DNA of 64,000 nt from contig NZ_CP028843.1 of NCBI RefSeq assembly GCF_003058325.1, positions 208,501 to 272,500 on the forward strand, given 5' to 3'. The stretch's first letter is position 1. Every line of letters begins with the position of its first letter. Shown here one piece after another: positions 9,790 through 18,409 of the stretch. Source of the DNA: Methylobacterium currus. GTDB taxonomy: Bacteria > Pseudomonadota > Alphaproteobacteria > Rhizobiales > Beijerinckiaceae. The translations under genes and the position numbers were made by a program. The notes below the pieces were generated by a model, which was not told the origin of the DNA, did no database searches, and saw only the letters and a program-made list of their open reading frames with translations.

Positions 9790-11487
9790 ATGACGACCCT
9801 CCTCGACCTCGCCGACATCCAGGGCGGCATCCTGCGGGCCTATGGCCGGCAGGGCTTCCCCAAGGCCCGCGCCTTCTTCCTGACCTTGCGCGGCGACGGC
9901 GCGGCGGGCCGCGCCTTCGTGGAGGCGCTGCGGCCGCGCGTCACCACCGCCGCGCGCTGGCGCGACCCGCACCGCGGCGAGGCGCTGCTGCGCACCCGCG
10001 CCCCGCGCCTCAAGGACGTGGCCCGAGCCGAGGACGAGGACGATTACCCGGGCGAGGTGACGCTGGTGAAGCCGACGGTGACGCTCAACCTCGCCTTCAC
10101 GTTCTACGGTCTCCTCGCCCTCGGCGTGCCGATCCGCACCCTGCGGGGCATGCCCGACGAGTTCATCGACGGCATGGCGCAGCGGGCCGAGATCCTCGGC
10201 GACGACCCCTTCCTCGACACGCGCGACGTGGTGTGGCGCGACTCGGCCGGCGAGAACCGCGTCCACATCCTGGTGATGCTGAACGCGCAGATGAATCCCG
10301 ACGGCACCCCGGTCGCCGAGCTGGAGATGGAGACGACGCGCCTTCGCGACCTGTGCGCGGCTTCGGGCGGCCACGTCGTGCTCCTCTCCGGCACCGGGCC
10401 GGACGGGGCCGACTTCCAGGAGATGTCCGCGGTCCTGCGCCCGGGCGAGCACGGCCTCGCGCCGACCAACAAGGAGCATTTCGGGCTCTCGGACGGCTTC
10501 GGCGACCCGGTCTTCGAGGGCCAGTTCCCGCCCGCGCTCGAGGCGCTGCGGGTGATCGGCGGCGGCAAGCTGATGTCCGACCAGACCTGGGCGCCGCTCG
10601 CCACGGGCGAGTTCCTGCTCGGCTATCCGGACGAGGCGCAGGAGATCCCCGGCGCGGCGATGCCGATCGAGTTCAGCCGCAACGGCACCTTCATGGCCTA
10701 CCGCAAGCTGCACGAGAACGTCGCGAGCTTCGCCACCTATCTCCGCGACCAGGCGCAGACCTACGCGGCGCTCCACGGCATCCCGCAGGCGGAGGCCGAG
10801 GCGATCCTGCGCGCCAAGCTGGTCGGGCGCTGGGAGGACGGGATCCCGCTCCAGGCCGCGCCGACCCATGCCGACTGGCTGGCGTTCCAGGAGGAACTCG
10901 CGCAGGCGAAGGCCGCCAAGGACAAGCCGAGGCTCGCCGCGCTCGCCCTGCGCTACACCGACTTCACCTATCGCGACGACCTCGCCGGCACCACCTGCCC
11001 GGTCGCCGCCCATATGCGCCGGGCCAACCCGCGCGACATGCTCGACCCGCACGTCACCGACCCGGATCCGACACGCGGCGACGGCTCGGCCCTGGTCAAT
11101 CGACGCCGCATCCTGCGCCGCGGCCTGCCCTATGGCGGTCCGTCCCAGGGCGGCAGCGGCACGGATTCCGGCGAGCAGGGCATCATCTTCCTGGCGATCT
11201 GCGCCAGCCTGTTCCGCCAGTTCGAGTTCGTGCAGCAGCAATGGATGCAGTACGGCCTCGACTTCGACGCCGGCAGCGACACCTGCCCGGTGATCGGCAA
11301 CCACCCGAAGGGCGATCCCCACCACGAACCGAAGCTCGTGATCGCGGTCGAGCCGGGCGGCGGGCGCCGGCCCTACATCTGCAGCGCCATCCCGCAGCTC
11401 GTGGAGCCCCGCGGCGGCGACTACTTCTTCATGCCGAGCATGACCGCCCTGCGCCTGATCGGCACGGGCATCACCGACCCGACCTGA
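9790..11487 (+). CDS. DyP-type heme peroxidase
   Basis: A 565-residue dye-decolorising-type peroxidase, which oxidises diverse substrates with hydrogen peroxide. Seen: the N-terminal DIQGGILRAYGR start typical of the long class, the GxxDG motif as GLSDGFGDP (residues 232-236, distal Asp 235), the proximal heme ligand His about 408 in AAHMRRANPRD, the distal-Arg segment RRILRRGLPYG, and CASLFRQFEFVQQQWM near the C-terminus. All expected heme-site residues are present, so it should be active. No signal peptide is visible. The two genes upstream encode membrane-associated unknowns, so the enzyme may be recruited to the inner face of the membrane; that is inference. Confidence 0.9.
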   Translation: MTTLLDLADIQGGILRAYGRQGFPKARAFFLTLRGDGAAGRAFVEALRPRVTTAARWRDPHRGEALLRTRAPRLKDVARAEDEDDYPGEVTLVKPTVTLNLAFTFYGLLALGVPIRTLRGMPDEFIDGMAQRAEILGDDPFLDTRDVVWRDSAGENRVHILVMLNAQMNPDGTPVAELEMETTRLRDLCAASGGHVVLLSGTGPDGADFQEMSAVLRPGEHGLAPTNKEHFGLSDGFGDPVFEGQFPPALEALRVIGGGKLMSDQTWAPLATGEFLLGYPDEAQEIPGAAMPIEFSRNGTFMAYRKLHENVASFATYLRDQAQTYAALHGIPQAEAEAILRAKLVGRWEDGIPLQAAPTHADWLAFQEELAQAKAAKDKPRLAALALRYTDFTYRDDLAGTTCPVAAHMRRANPRDMLDPHVTDPDPTRGDGSALVNRRRILRRGLPYGGPSQGGSGTDSGEQGIIFLAICASLFRQFEFVQQQWMQYGLDFDAGSDTCPVIGNHPKGDPHHEPKLVIAVEPGGGRRPYICSAIPQLVEPRGGDYFFMPSMTALRLIGTGITDPT

Positions 11488-11498
11488 GGGTGCCCGCC

Positions 11499-11711
11499 AT
11501 GTGGCACCTCCAGGTTCCGGTGGTGCTCCGGCGGCGCCTGCTCCGCCTCGGGGAGGGGATCGACGCCGCGCTCGCTTCTCGCGGGGAGGCCGCCGCGGCG
11601 CTCCTGCGCGGCCGCCCCCTCGCCCGCCTGGGCCCGAGCCAGGGGCGCAGGCGCATCGACCGGCAGGGCGCGCCGTGCCCGGTCCGCCTCGAAACGGTGT
11701 TCGAGGCCTGA
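11499..11711 (+). CDS. Small basic hypothetical protein after DyP peroxidase
   Basis: A 70-residue frame starting MWHLQVPVVLRRRLLRLGEG, rich in Arg and Leu, with no domain I recognise. The ATG is 11 bases past the DyP stop and follows GAGGGTG, which is good spacing for a ribosome site. Position and spacing suit a fourth operon gene, but frames of this size occur by chance in DNA this rich in GC. Confidence 0.42.
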   Translation: MWHLQVPVVLRRRLLRLGEGIDAALASRGEAAAALLRGRPLARLGPSQGRRRIDRQGAPCPVRLETVFEA

Positions 11712-11750
11712 CGGCGAGACCGAGTCCGGCCGTCCGGCCTCTGTGGCCCT

Positions 11751-11798
11751 CAGGCCGGCGCGGACGTCAGGCCGCCCGGACTTCAGGCCGCCCGGACC
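11751..11798. repeat. 16-bp tandem repeat spanning the chemoreceptor stop codon
   Basis: TCAGGCCGCCCGGACT at 11767-11782 is repeated at 11783-11798, and a diverged unit starts at 11751. On the minus strand every unit contributes a TGA (bases 11783-11785, 11767-11769 and 11751-11753), spaced by 16, so stops occur in all three frames. The copy at 11783 supplies the actual stop of the chemoreceptor gene. Confidence 0.8.
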
Positions 11799-13459
11799 TG
11801 CGCCAGGAACTGCGCCACCTCGGCCGAGAGATGCGCGGACTGGCGCGACAGCTCGGTGGCGGAGGCCAGCACCTGGCTGGCCGCGGCTCCCGTCTCCTCC
11901 GCGGCGCCCGCCACGCCCGCGATATTGCCCGTCACCTCGCCGGTGCCGGCCGCCGCCTGCGACACGTTGCGGACGATCTCCTGCGTCGCCGCGCCCTGCT
12001 CCTCCACCGCCGCCGCGATCGAGGTCGCGACGCCCGAAATCTCCTGGATCCGCGCCGTGATCTGGCCGATCGCGCCCGCCGCCTGCCCGGTCGAGGCCTG
12101 GATCGCCGCGATCTGGCTGGTGATCTCCTCCGTCGCCTTCGCGGTCTGGCCGGCCAGTTCCTTCACCTCGGCGGCCACCACCGCAAAGCCGCGGCCGGCC
12201 GCCCCGGCGCGGGCCGCCTCGATCGTGGCGTTGAGCGCGAGCAGGTTGGTCTGCGCGGCGATGGACGAGATCAGCCCGACCACGTCGCCGATGCGGGCGG
12301 TGGCCTCGGTCAGCGCACGGACCTGATGCGCGGTCTGCCCGGCTTCCGCCACCGCCGCCTGGGCGAGCCTCGCCGAGCCGTCGACCTGGCGGCCGATCTC
12401 CTGGACCGAGGCGCCGAGTTCCTCGGCCGCCGCCGCGACGGTCTCGACATTGGATGCGGCCTCCTCGGCCGCCGCCGCGACGGCGGTGGACTGGGCCGCG
12501 GTCTGGGTCGCGGTGGCGGTCATGGCCTGGGCGGTTCCCGTCAGCTCGCCCGAGGCCGACGCGACGGTGGCGACGACGCCGGTGATCGAGGCCTCGAAGC
12601 CCTGGATCAGCTCGTTCAGCGAAGCGGCGCGGCGCATGCGGCGCAGCTCCTCGGCCTCGCTCTCGCCCCGCAGGCGCTCGCGCTCGATCGCGTGGTCGCG
12701 GAAGACGAGCACCGCGCGGGCCATCGCCCCGACTTCGTCGCGCCGCCCGGCCTCCGGCACCGCGAGATCGGTGCGCCCTTCCGCCAGGGTCCCCATCACG
12801 GCGCGCAGGCGCTCCATCGGCCGCACGACCGAACGGACGATCAGGAGCGAGGCGGCGCCGAGGACCAGCACGATGACGAGGCCGGCGACGGCCAGGCGCT
12901 CGATCTGGGCCACGATCATCTCGCGCAGATCGCTGACATACTCGCTGACGCCGATGTAGAAGCCGAAGGGCGCGTAGTGGCGAAAGAGCCCGATCTTCGG
13001 CACGGCCGCCGTCGCGCCCTCCGGGACCCAGGTGTAGCGGAACGTCGCCACGCCGTCCCGCGCCGCCCGGGGCATGACGTCGGCGACATAGCGGAAGCCG
13101 GTCGAGTCGGTCACGCCCATGAGGTTGCGGCCGACCACCTTCGCCGCCGGGTGGGCGATCACGGTGCCGGTGGCGTCGTTGACGAACAGGTAATTGTCGC
13201 GGCCGTGCCGCATCGCCGCGATGTCGGCGAGCGCCGCCTCCCGAGCTGCCGCCTCGCTCAACTCGGCCTTGTCCACCTTCTTCCGGTAGCGCTCGACGAT
13301 GTTGGCGGCGGCCTCGGTGATGAGCGCCATGCGCTCGATGCGCTGCGCCATCATCGTCTCGTACTGGTAGGTGAGTGCGATCCCCCCCAGGGCGACCAGA
13401 CTCAAGGTCGCGAACGCGATCAGCAGGGCGAACTTGCGGGGAAGTGTGAGCACGAACAT
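11783..13459 (-). CDS. Methyl-accepting chemotaxis protein with a periplasmic Cache-type sensor
   Basis: A 558-residue chemoreceptor. Order: TM1 (about 8-30), a small periplasmic Cache-like domain with [17 protein letters not shown] (88-104), TM2 (about 190-210, [18 protein letters not shown]), a HAMP segment beginning [15 protein letters not shown], then the methyl-accepting signalling domain with the hairpin tip [20 protein letters not shown] and [16 protein letters not shown]. The ATG at 13459 gives an N-terminus leading straight into TM1; the frame is open further upstream but without membrane character. No other chemotaxis genes adjoin it. Its stop codon lies inside a tandem repeat. Confidence 0.93.
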   Translation of the reverse strand: MFVLTLPRKFALLIAFATLSLVALGGIALTYQYETMMAQRIERMALITEAAANIVERYRKKVDKAELSEAAAREAALADIAAMRHGRDNYLFVNDATGTVIAHPAAKVVGRNLMGVTDSTGFRYVADVMPRAARDGVATFRYTWVPEGATAAVPKIGLFRHYAPFGFYIGVSEYVSDLREMIVAQIERLAVAGLVIVLVLGAASLLIVRSVVRPMERLRAVMGTLAEGRTDLAVPEAGRRDEVGAMARAVLVFRDHAIERERLRGESEAEELRRMRRAASLNELIQGFEASITGVVATVASASGELTGTAQAMTATATQTAAQSTAVAAAAEEAASNVETVAAAAEELGASVQEIGRQVDGSARLAQAAVAEAGQTAHQVRALTEATARIGDVVGLISSIAAQTNLLALNATIEAARAGAAGRGFAVVAAEVKELAGQTAKATEEITSQIAAIQASTGQAAGAIGQITARIQEISGVATSIAAAVEEQGAATQEIVRNVSQAAAGTGEVTGNIAGVAGAAEETGAAASQVLASATELSRQSAHLSAEVAQFLAQVRAA

Positions 13460-14026
13460 GGGGGCGGCCACTCCGGATCCGGTCCTCGCCGGATATCCCG
13501 TTGGACCTAGAGGCTCGGTCGTGAACACACGGTATACATTGTAAGCCCTTGGAACGATTTGCGCTCGATCGCGTAGATCTTGCCCTTGCGGCATCGCCCG
13601 CGCCCGAGGATCCAAACCGAGTCAGCTTGACCGTGCGAGGAGCAGCTGAGGGTGCAGGCTGCGTGAGAACTCAGGCACGCCCCGGATTTGTAGAACAATC
13701 GTCCGCGTTGCGGCCATTCAGACATCCTGGATGGCGGCCGCGATGCCGCCAGGATGCGTATGTCGGCGCTGCCCAGGGCGTGTCTGGGAAGAGCCCTCGA
13801 CAGTCTCTGCGTTTCACACAGCCTCGGCGGGAGCCGGACATTCCCGCCCCTCTGATCGTCCTGACCTCGCCGGTACGGGCAGGCCGTCGAGATCTCCAAT
13901 GCAGGCGGCCCAGCGCTTGGATGCATTGGCTATCGTCCATCGCAATCGACGACCGAAGCCGGCTGCCTGTTGGCGGTGCTCCCGCGACGCGCAGGTCCTC
14001 ACGCTGCGCGAGAGGGCTGCTCTGAG
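13460..14026. other. 567-base region without a supported gene
   Basis: It lies between the chemoreceptor start and the end of the RibD-like gene. Open frames exist on both strands (for example 13507-13926 minus), but they have poor amino-acid composition, no domain and no ribosome site. Base composition is a little less GC-rich than its neighbours. It may hold the chemoreceptor promoter and decayed mobile DNA; nothing more can be supported. Confidence 0.5.
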
Positions 14027-14584
14027 TCAGCGTTCGCGCCGGTAGTGCATGGCGACCGCACCATTGCGGAGCGGCTTCGCCGAGACCAACTCGAGCCGTC
14101 GCGTACTGGGCAGCCCTCCCTGGTACAAGGTCGGGCCGTGGCCAGCGATCCTGGGATGGACGAGGAGCTGGTACTCATCGATCAGGTCCAGACGGTCCAG
14201 CTCGGTCGCGAGTTTGCCGCTGCCGAGAAGCACGCCTGCCGGAGTCGCGTCCTTGAGACTCTGTACGCTTGTTCGCAGGTCGTCGGCGATGTGGTGGCTG
14301 TTGGTCCACGGAAAGTCCTTTCGCGTCGACGACACCACGTATTTCGTCTTGGCCTCCAGCTTGACCGCCCACTCGCGTATCGCCGGCGGTGCGTCCACGT
14401 CGCCGCGAGCGACCGCCGGCCAGTAGCTCTCCATCATCTCGTAGGTGATGCGGCCCCACAGCATCGCCCCTCGCTCGTCCATCAGGCGGGTGAAGAGCGC
14501 ATGGGTCTCGTCGTCAGCGATTCCTTCCTGGTGGTCGATGCAACCATCTAGGGTGACGTTCAGACTGAAGGTCAACAATCCCAT
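14027..14584 (-). CDS. RibD/dihydrofolate reductase-like family protein
   Basis: A 185-residue protein with the DHFR-like fold of the RibD C-terminal family, which reduces pterin- or pyrimidine-type substrates with NADPH. Seen: LLTFSLNVTLDGCIDHQEG at the N-terminus, AMLWGRITYEMMESYWP, KYVVSSTRKDFPWTN, GVLLGSGKLATELDRLDLIDEYQLLVHPRIAGHG and the final VAMHYRR. The true substrate of such stand-alone proteins is usually unknown. I chose the ATG at 14584 because MGLLTFSLN matches the family start; the frame is open to 14647, so an extra 21 residues are possible. Ribosome sites are weak for both. Confidence 0.85.
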   Translation of the reverse strand: MGLLTFSLNVTLDGCIDHQEGIADDETHALFTRLMDERGAMLWGRITYEMMESYWPAVARGDVDAPPAIREWAVKLEAKTKYVVSSTRKDFPWTNSHHIADDLRTSVQSLKDATPAGVLLGSGKLATELDRLDLIDEYQLLVHPRIAGHGPTLYQGGLPSTRRLELVSAKPLRNGAVAMHYRRER

Positions 14585-14700
14585 GCGGTGAGCCTGTGCC
14601 ATGCGCTCGAAGAGACATAGGGCGATCTGCTCGCGGTTGATGCTCAAATCCCGCTGCGGGTGGCAAGCGGCCCTCTCGCATCACCAAACTGCCAGAGTTT

Positions 14701-14812
14701 TGACCCTAAGCAGACTTGCGTCGGCAGGCCAACGCCTCGTCCGCTTAGAGTCTTGTTTTGTCGCAGATTTTTGCCGAAAAACCGGCCACCGCTCTTGCGC
14801 AATCTGCTTAGG
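14701..14812. repeat. Dispersed 112-nt structured repeat, copy A
   Basis: This segment aligns without gaps to 61704-61815, 90 of 112 bases identical by hand count. It has perfect 10-bp terminal inverted repeats (CCTAAGCAGA at 14705-14714, TCTGCTTAGG at 14803-14812), a near-perfect inner palindrome (GCGTCGGC-AG-GCCAACGC) and a GCAGATT/AATCTGC pair. It lies between the RibD-like gene and the TetR gene. The TAA stop of TetR (14808-14810) is part of the right terminal repeat. Confidence 0.8.
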
Positions 14813-15461
14813 CGGCCCCCGCCCGCAACGCGCCGCGCCGGCGCGCCGGCACCGCAGCGGCCGCCGGCTCCCCACCGCGGGCGAGGGCTAGCACCATGCC
14901 GGTGAAGATCTCCTGCAACGCCGTCGTCGAGAGCCGGCCTTCCGGCTTGTACCAGGTGCAGATGCCCGACAGCATGGCGAGGATCGCCAGCGTCGCCATT
15001 CGCGTGTCGGCGAGCCCGAACTCGCCGGTGGCGCAGCCGTGGTCGAGGATGTCGCCGAGCTTGCGCTCATAGTCGCGCCGCATCGCCACCACGGCGGCGA
15101 GGTTGTCCGGCTCCAGGCTGCGCAGCTCCGAGTAGCAGATGAACACCTCCTGCGGCCGCTCGACGTGGTAGGCGACGTGGAACTCCGTGAACCGGGTCAG
15201 CCGTGCCTCGGCGCTCCCGTCCGGCAGCAACGCCGCGTCGAGGGCGGCGTGCAGGTCGAGCATGTGCCCGCGGATGAGATCGAACAGGAATTCCTGCTTG
15301 TTGCGAAAGTAGTTGTAGAGCGAGCCCTGCTGGATGCCGACCTCGGCCGCGAGCTGGCGCAGGCTCATGGCGGCGTAGCCGTGAGTGGCGATGAGGGCGA
15401 GCCCCGCCCGCCGGATGGCCTCCTCGGTCCGCGGTCCCGACGAGCCTGCGATACGCGCCAT
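14808..15461 (-). CDS. TetR/AcrR-family transcriptional regulator
   Basis: A 217-residue regulator. The N-terminal helix-turn-helix is clear: RTEEAIRRAGLALIATHGYA, SLRQLAAEVGIQQGSLYNYF and RNKQEFLFDLI (about residues 12-60). The rest is the helical ligand-binding domain typical of regulators in fatty-acid or aromatic CoA metabolism (HVERPQEVFICYSELRSLEP). The ATG at 15461 was preferred because upstream residues look non-coding. It is divergent from livG with 194 bases between them, so it probably controls the transporter and acyl-CoA ligase operon; the effector is likely an acyl-CoA, by inference. The alanine-rich end reaches into a dispersed repeat. Confidence 0.9.
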   Translation of the reverse strand: MARIAGSSGPRTEEAIRRAGLALIATHGYAAMSLRQLAAEVGIQQGSLYNYFRNKQEFLFDLIRGHMLDLHAALDAALLPDGSAEARLTRFTEFHVAYHVERPQEVFICYSELRSLEPDNLAAVVAMRRDYERKLGDILDHGCATGEFGLADTRMATLAILAMLSGICTWYKPEGRLSTTALQEIFTGMVLALARGGEPAAAAVPARRRGALRAGAA

Positions 15462-15655
15462 GCTGGCTCCTAACCCTGCCCCTGCGGGGCTCCCGCCCCC
15501 TCGACTTTCGTCGCGCCAGTGTAGCACTTGACGCTCGGAAAAAAACAGTCGAACGTATTTCCATCACGGATGAGCGGGACGCATACCCGGCATCTCAGAA
15601 TGGCAGAGCGGCGCCGGACACGAGCGCGGCCGCCATCCTCAGGGGAGGATCAGGC

Positions 15656-16465
15656 GTGGCGGAAACCCTCGCGGTTCGCCAGATCTCGTTGCGCTTCGGC
15701 GGCGTCAAGGCGCTGACGGATGTCAGCTTCGCGGTCGAGAAGGGCGAACTCTTTTCGATCATCGGCCCGAACGGCGCCGGCAAGACCTCGATGATCAACT
15801 GCATCTCGGGCCGCTACCGGCCGTCCGAGGGCCAGATCCTGCTCGACGGGCGCGACATCACGAAGGCCACGCCGAACCAGCGCCCGAAGCTCGGCATCGG
15901 CCGCACCTTCCAGAACCTCGCGCTCTTTCACCACATGAGCGTGCTCGACAACATCCTGGTCGGGCGCCACCATCTGATGCGCAACAACTTCGTCACCGGC
16001 TCGCTCTACTGGCTGCCGGGTGTCCAGAGCGAGGAGCTGGCGCATCGCCGCCGGGTCGAGGAGATCGTCGATTTCCTCGACCTCCAGGCCTACCGCAAGG
16101 CGCCGGCCGGCACCCTCTCCTACGGCTTGCGCAAGCGGGTCGAGCTCGCCCGCGCCATGGCGCTGGAGCCCAAGCTGATCCTCCTCGACGAGCCGATGGC
16201 CGGCATGAACCTCGAGGAGAAGGAGGACATGGCCCGCTACATCGTCGACCTCAACGAGGAGTTCGGCATGACCGTCGTGATGATCGAGCACGACATGGGC
16301 GTGGTCATGGACATCTCGCACCGGGTGATGGTGCTCGATTTCGGCCGCCGCATCGCCCTCGGCCGGCCCGAGGCGGTGCTGGCCGATCCGCATGTGCGCA
16401 AGGCCTATCTGGGCGAGGAGGACGACGAGCCGCAAGCGGCCCTTCCGGTGAGGGCGGTGTCGTGA
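15656..16465 (+). CDS. livG: Branched-chain amino-acid-type ABC transporter ATP-binding protein
   Basis: A 269-residue ABC ATPase of the LivG type. Walker A is GPNGAGKT (about 37-44), the signature region LSYGLRKRVELARAM, Walker B LILLDEPMAGMN and the switch His is in VVMIEHDMGVVM. LivG hallmarks include FGGVKALTDVSF, the long insertion with SLYWLPGVQSEELAHRRRVEEI and the C-terminal VLADPHVRKAYLGEE. The GTG at 15656 sits seven bases after AGGGGAGGAT. It starts an operon with an acyl-CoA ligase and the two permeases. Substrate may be a carboxylic acid rather than an amino acid, given the ligase. Confidence 0.92.
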   Translation: MAETLAVRQISLRFGGVKALTDVSFAVEKGELFSIIGPNGAGKTSMINCISGRYRPSEGQILLDGRDITKATPNQRPKLGIGRTFQNLALFHHMSVLDNILVGRHHLMRNNFVTGSLYWLPGVQSEELAHRRRVEEIVDFLDLQAYRKAPAGTLSYGLRKRVELARAMALEPKLILLDEPMAGMNLEEKEDMARYIVDLNEEFGMTVVMIEHDMGVVMDISHRVMVLDFGRRIALGRPEAVLADPHVRKAYLGEEDDEPQAALPVRAVS

Positions 16466-18396
16466 TGACGGACTTCACCGTGCGGGCGCGCCAGGCCGAC
16501 ACCTTCCCGAAGCTCCTGCGCCTCAACGCCGCCGAGCACCCGCACGAGGTCGCTCTCCGCGAGAAGATTTTTGGGCTGTGGCGCCCGACCACGTGGGCCG
16601 AGTACCACGCCCGGACCCGCGCCTTCGCGCTCGGCCTGTCGGATCTCGGCATCGATGGCGGCGACGTCGTCGGGCTCATCGGCGACAACCGGCCCGACTG
16701 GGTGGCCGGCGAGATCGCCGCCCATGCCCTGGGCGCCCTGTCGCTCGGCCTCTACCGCGACGCGCTGGAGGACGAGGTGCAGTACCTCCTCGCCTTCGCC
16801 GAGGTGAAGGCGGTGATCGCCGAGGACGAGGAGCAGGTCGACAAGCTCCTCAACCTCGCCGACGGCGTGCCGAGCTTGCGCCACATCGTGTACTGCGATC
16901 CCCGCGGGATGCGCAAATACGACGACCCGCGCCTGATCTCGGCGGAGGCCCTGGCGGCCAAGGGCGAGGCTTTGCACGCGGCCGATCCCGGCCTCTACGA
17001 TCGGATGGTGGACGCGACCGACGGCGAAGCGGTGGCGATCCTCTGCACCACGTCCGGCACCACCGCGCGGCCGAAGCTCGCGATGCTGAGCGGCGGACGG
17101 GTGCTCCGCCACTGCGCCCGCTACCTCGCCGCAGACCCGAAGGGGCCGCAGGACGACTACGTCTCGGTGCTGCCGCTGCCCTGGATCATGGAGCAGGTCT
17201 ACGCCCTCGGCCAGGCGCTCCTCTCGCGGATGAAGGTCAACTTCGTCGAGGATGCCGACACCCTGATGCACGACTTCCGGGAGATCGCCCCGACCTTCGT
17301 GCTCTTCGCTCCCCGGGTCTGGGAGGCGGTGGCCGCCGACGTGCGCGCCCGGATGATGGACGCGTCTCCCTTGAAGCGCGCCCTCTACGAGCGCGGCATG
17401 GCGATGGGGCTCGAGGCCCTCGACAAGGGTACGCGCTCGATGGCGGCCGACGCCCTGCTGTTCCGGGCCCTGCGCGACCGGCTCGGTTTCACGCGGCTGA
17501 CCTCGGCGGCGACCGGCGGGGCAGCCCTCGGGCCCGACACGTTCCGGTTCTTCCGCGCCATGGGCGTGCCGCTGCGCCAGCTCTACGGACAGACCGAGAC
17601 GCTCGGCGCCTATACCCTGCACCGCGGCGAGACGGTCGATTTCGACACGGTCGGCGTGCCCTTCGACGACAGCATCGAGATCCGGGTGCTCGATCCCGAC
17701 CGCAACGGCATCGGCGAGGTGCTGGCGCGCCACGCCAACATGTTCCACGGCTACTACAAGGCCGGCCCCGATACCCCGAGCGACGTGCGCGACGGCTGGA
17801 TGCATACCGGGGATGCCGGCTACGTCGACAAGAAGGGCGAACTGGTCGTCATCGATCGGATCAAGGACCTCGCCGTCAACGCCCATGGCGAGCGCTTCTC
17901 TCCGCAATACATCGAGAACAAGCTGAAATTCTCGCCCTACGTCGCCGAGGCGGTGATCCTAGGGGCCGGGCGCGAGTACCTGGCGGCGCTGGTGTGCATC
18001 CGCTACGCGGTCGTCGCGAAATGGGCCGAGAAGAACCGCATCGCCTTCACGACCTATTCCGACCTCGCCGCGAAGCCGGCGGTGATCGAGATGATCCGGA
18101 AAGAGGTCGAGCGGGTCAATGCCGGGCTCACGGACGTGCAGCGCGTCGCGAAGTTCGTCCTGCTCTACAAGGAGCTCGACGCCGACGACGGCGAATTGAC
18201 CCGCACCCGCAAGGTCCGCCGCGGCGTCATCAACGAGAAATACGCCGACCTGATCGACACGATCTATGCCGGCGCGCCGAGCTACCGGGTCGATACGGTG
18301 ATCCGCTTCCAGGACGGCACCACCCAGCGCATCCGCACCACCCTGCCGGTGATCGACCTCACGGCGGCCCCCGCCACCCTCGCCGCCGCCGAATAG
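16462..18396 (+). CDS. Long-chain-type acyl-CoA synthetase (AMP-forming)
   Basis: A 644-residue AMP-forming ligase of the FadD15/long-chain type, lying between livG and livH. Seen: LGLSDLGIDGGDVVGLIGDNRPDWV, P-loop TTSGTTARPKLAMLS (the usual TSGTTG-PKG is changed to TARPKLA), LPLPWIMEQ, YGQTETLG, GWMHTGDAGYVDKKGELVVIDRIKDL and the C-terminal TRTRKVRRGVINEKY. The start overlaps the livG stop by four bases (ATGA). This arrangement is known in several alphaproteobacterial liv-like operons and suggests that the transporter imports a carboxylate that is activated on entry. The substrate is unknown. Confidence 0.9.
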   Translation: MMTDFTVRARQADTFPKLLRLNAAEHPHEVALREKIFGLWRPTTWAEYHARTRAFALGLSDLGIDGGDVVGLIGDNRPDWVAGEIAAHALGALSLGLYRDALEDEVQYLLAFAEVKAVIAEDEEQVDKLLNLADGVPSLRHIVYCDPRGMRKYDDPRLISAEALAAKGEALHAADPGLYDRMVDATDGEAVAILCTTSGTTARPKLAMLSGGRVLRHCARYLAADPKGPQDDYVSVLPLPWIMEQVYALGQALLSRMKVNFVEDADTLMHDFREIAPTFVLFAPRVWEAVAADVRARMMDASPLKRALYERGMAMGLEALDKGTRSMAADALLFRALRDRLGFTRLTSAATGGAALGPDTFRFFRAMGVPLRQLYGQTETLGAYTLHRGETVDFDTVGVPFDDSIEIRVLDPDRNGIGEVLARHANMFHGYYKAGPDTPSDVRDGWMHTGDAGYVDKKGELVVIDRIKDLAVNAHGERFSPQYIENKLKFSPYVAEAVILGAGREYLAALVCIRYAVVAKWAEKNRIAFTTYSDLAAKPAVIEMIRKEVERVNAGLTDVQRVAKFVLLYKELDADDGELTRTRKVRRGVINEKYADLIDTIYAGAPSYRVDTVIRFQDGTTQRIRTTLPVIDLTAAPATLAAAE

Positions 18397-18409
18397 GGTC
18401 TTCACGATC

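Noticed and set aside
13507..13926. Minus-strand frame of 139 residues in the gap after the chemoreceptor; remnant of a transposase considered
   Set aside because: No DDE motif or inverted ends could be found, and the residue composition is not protein-like.
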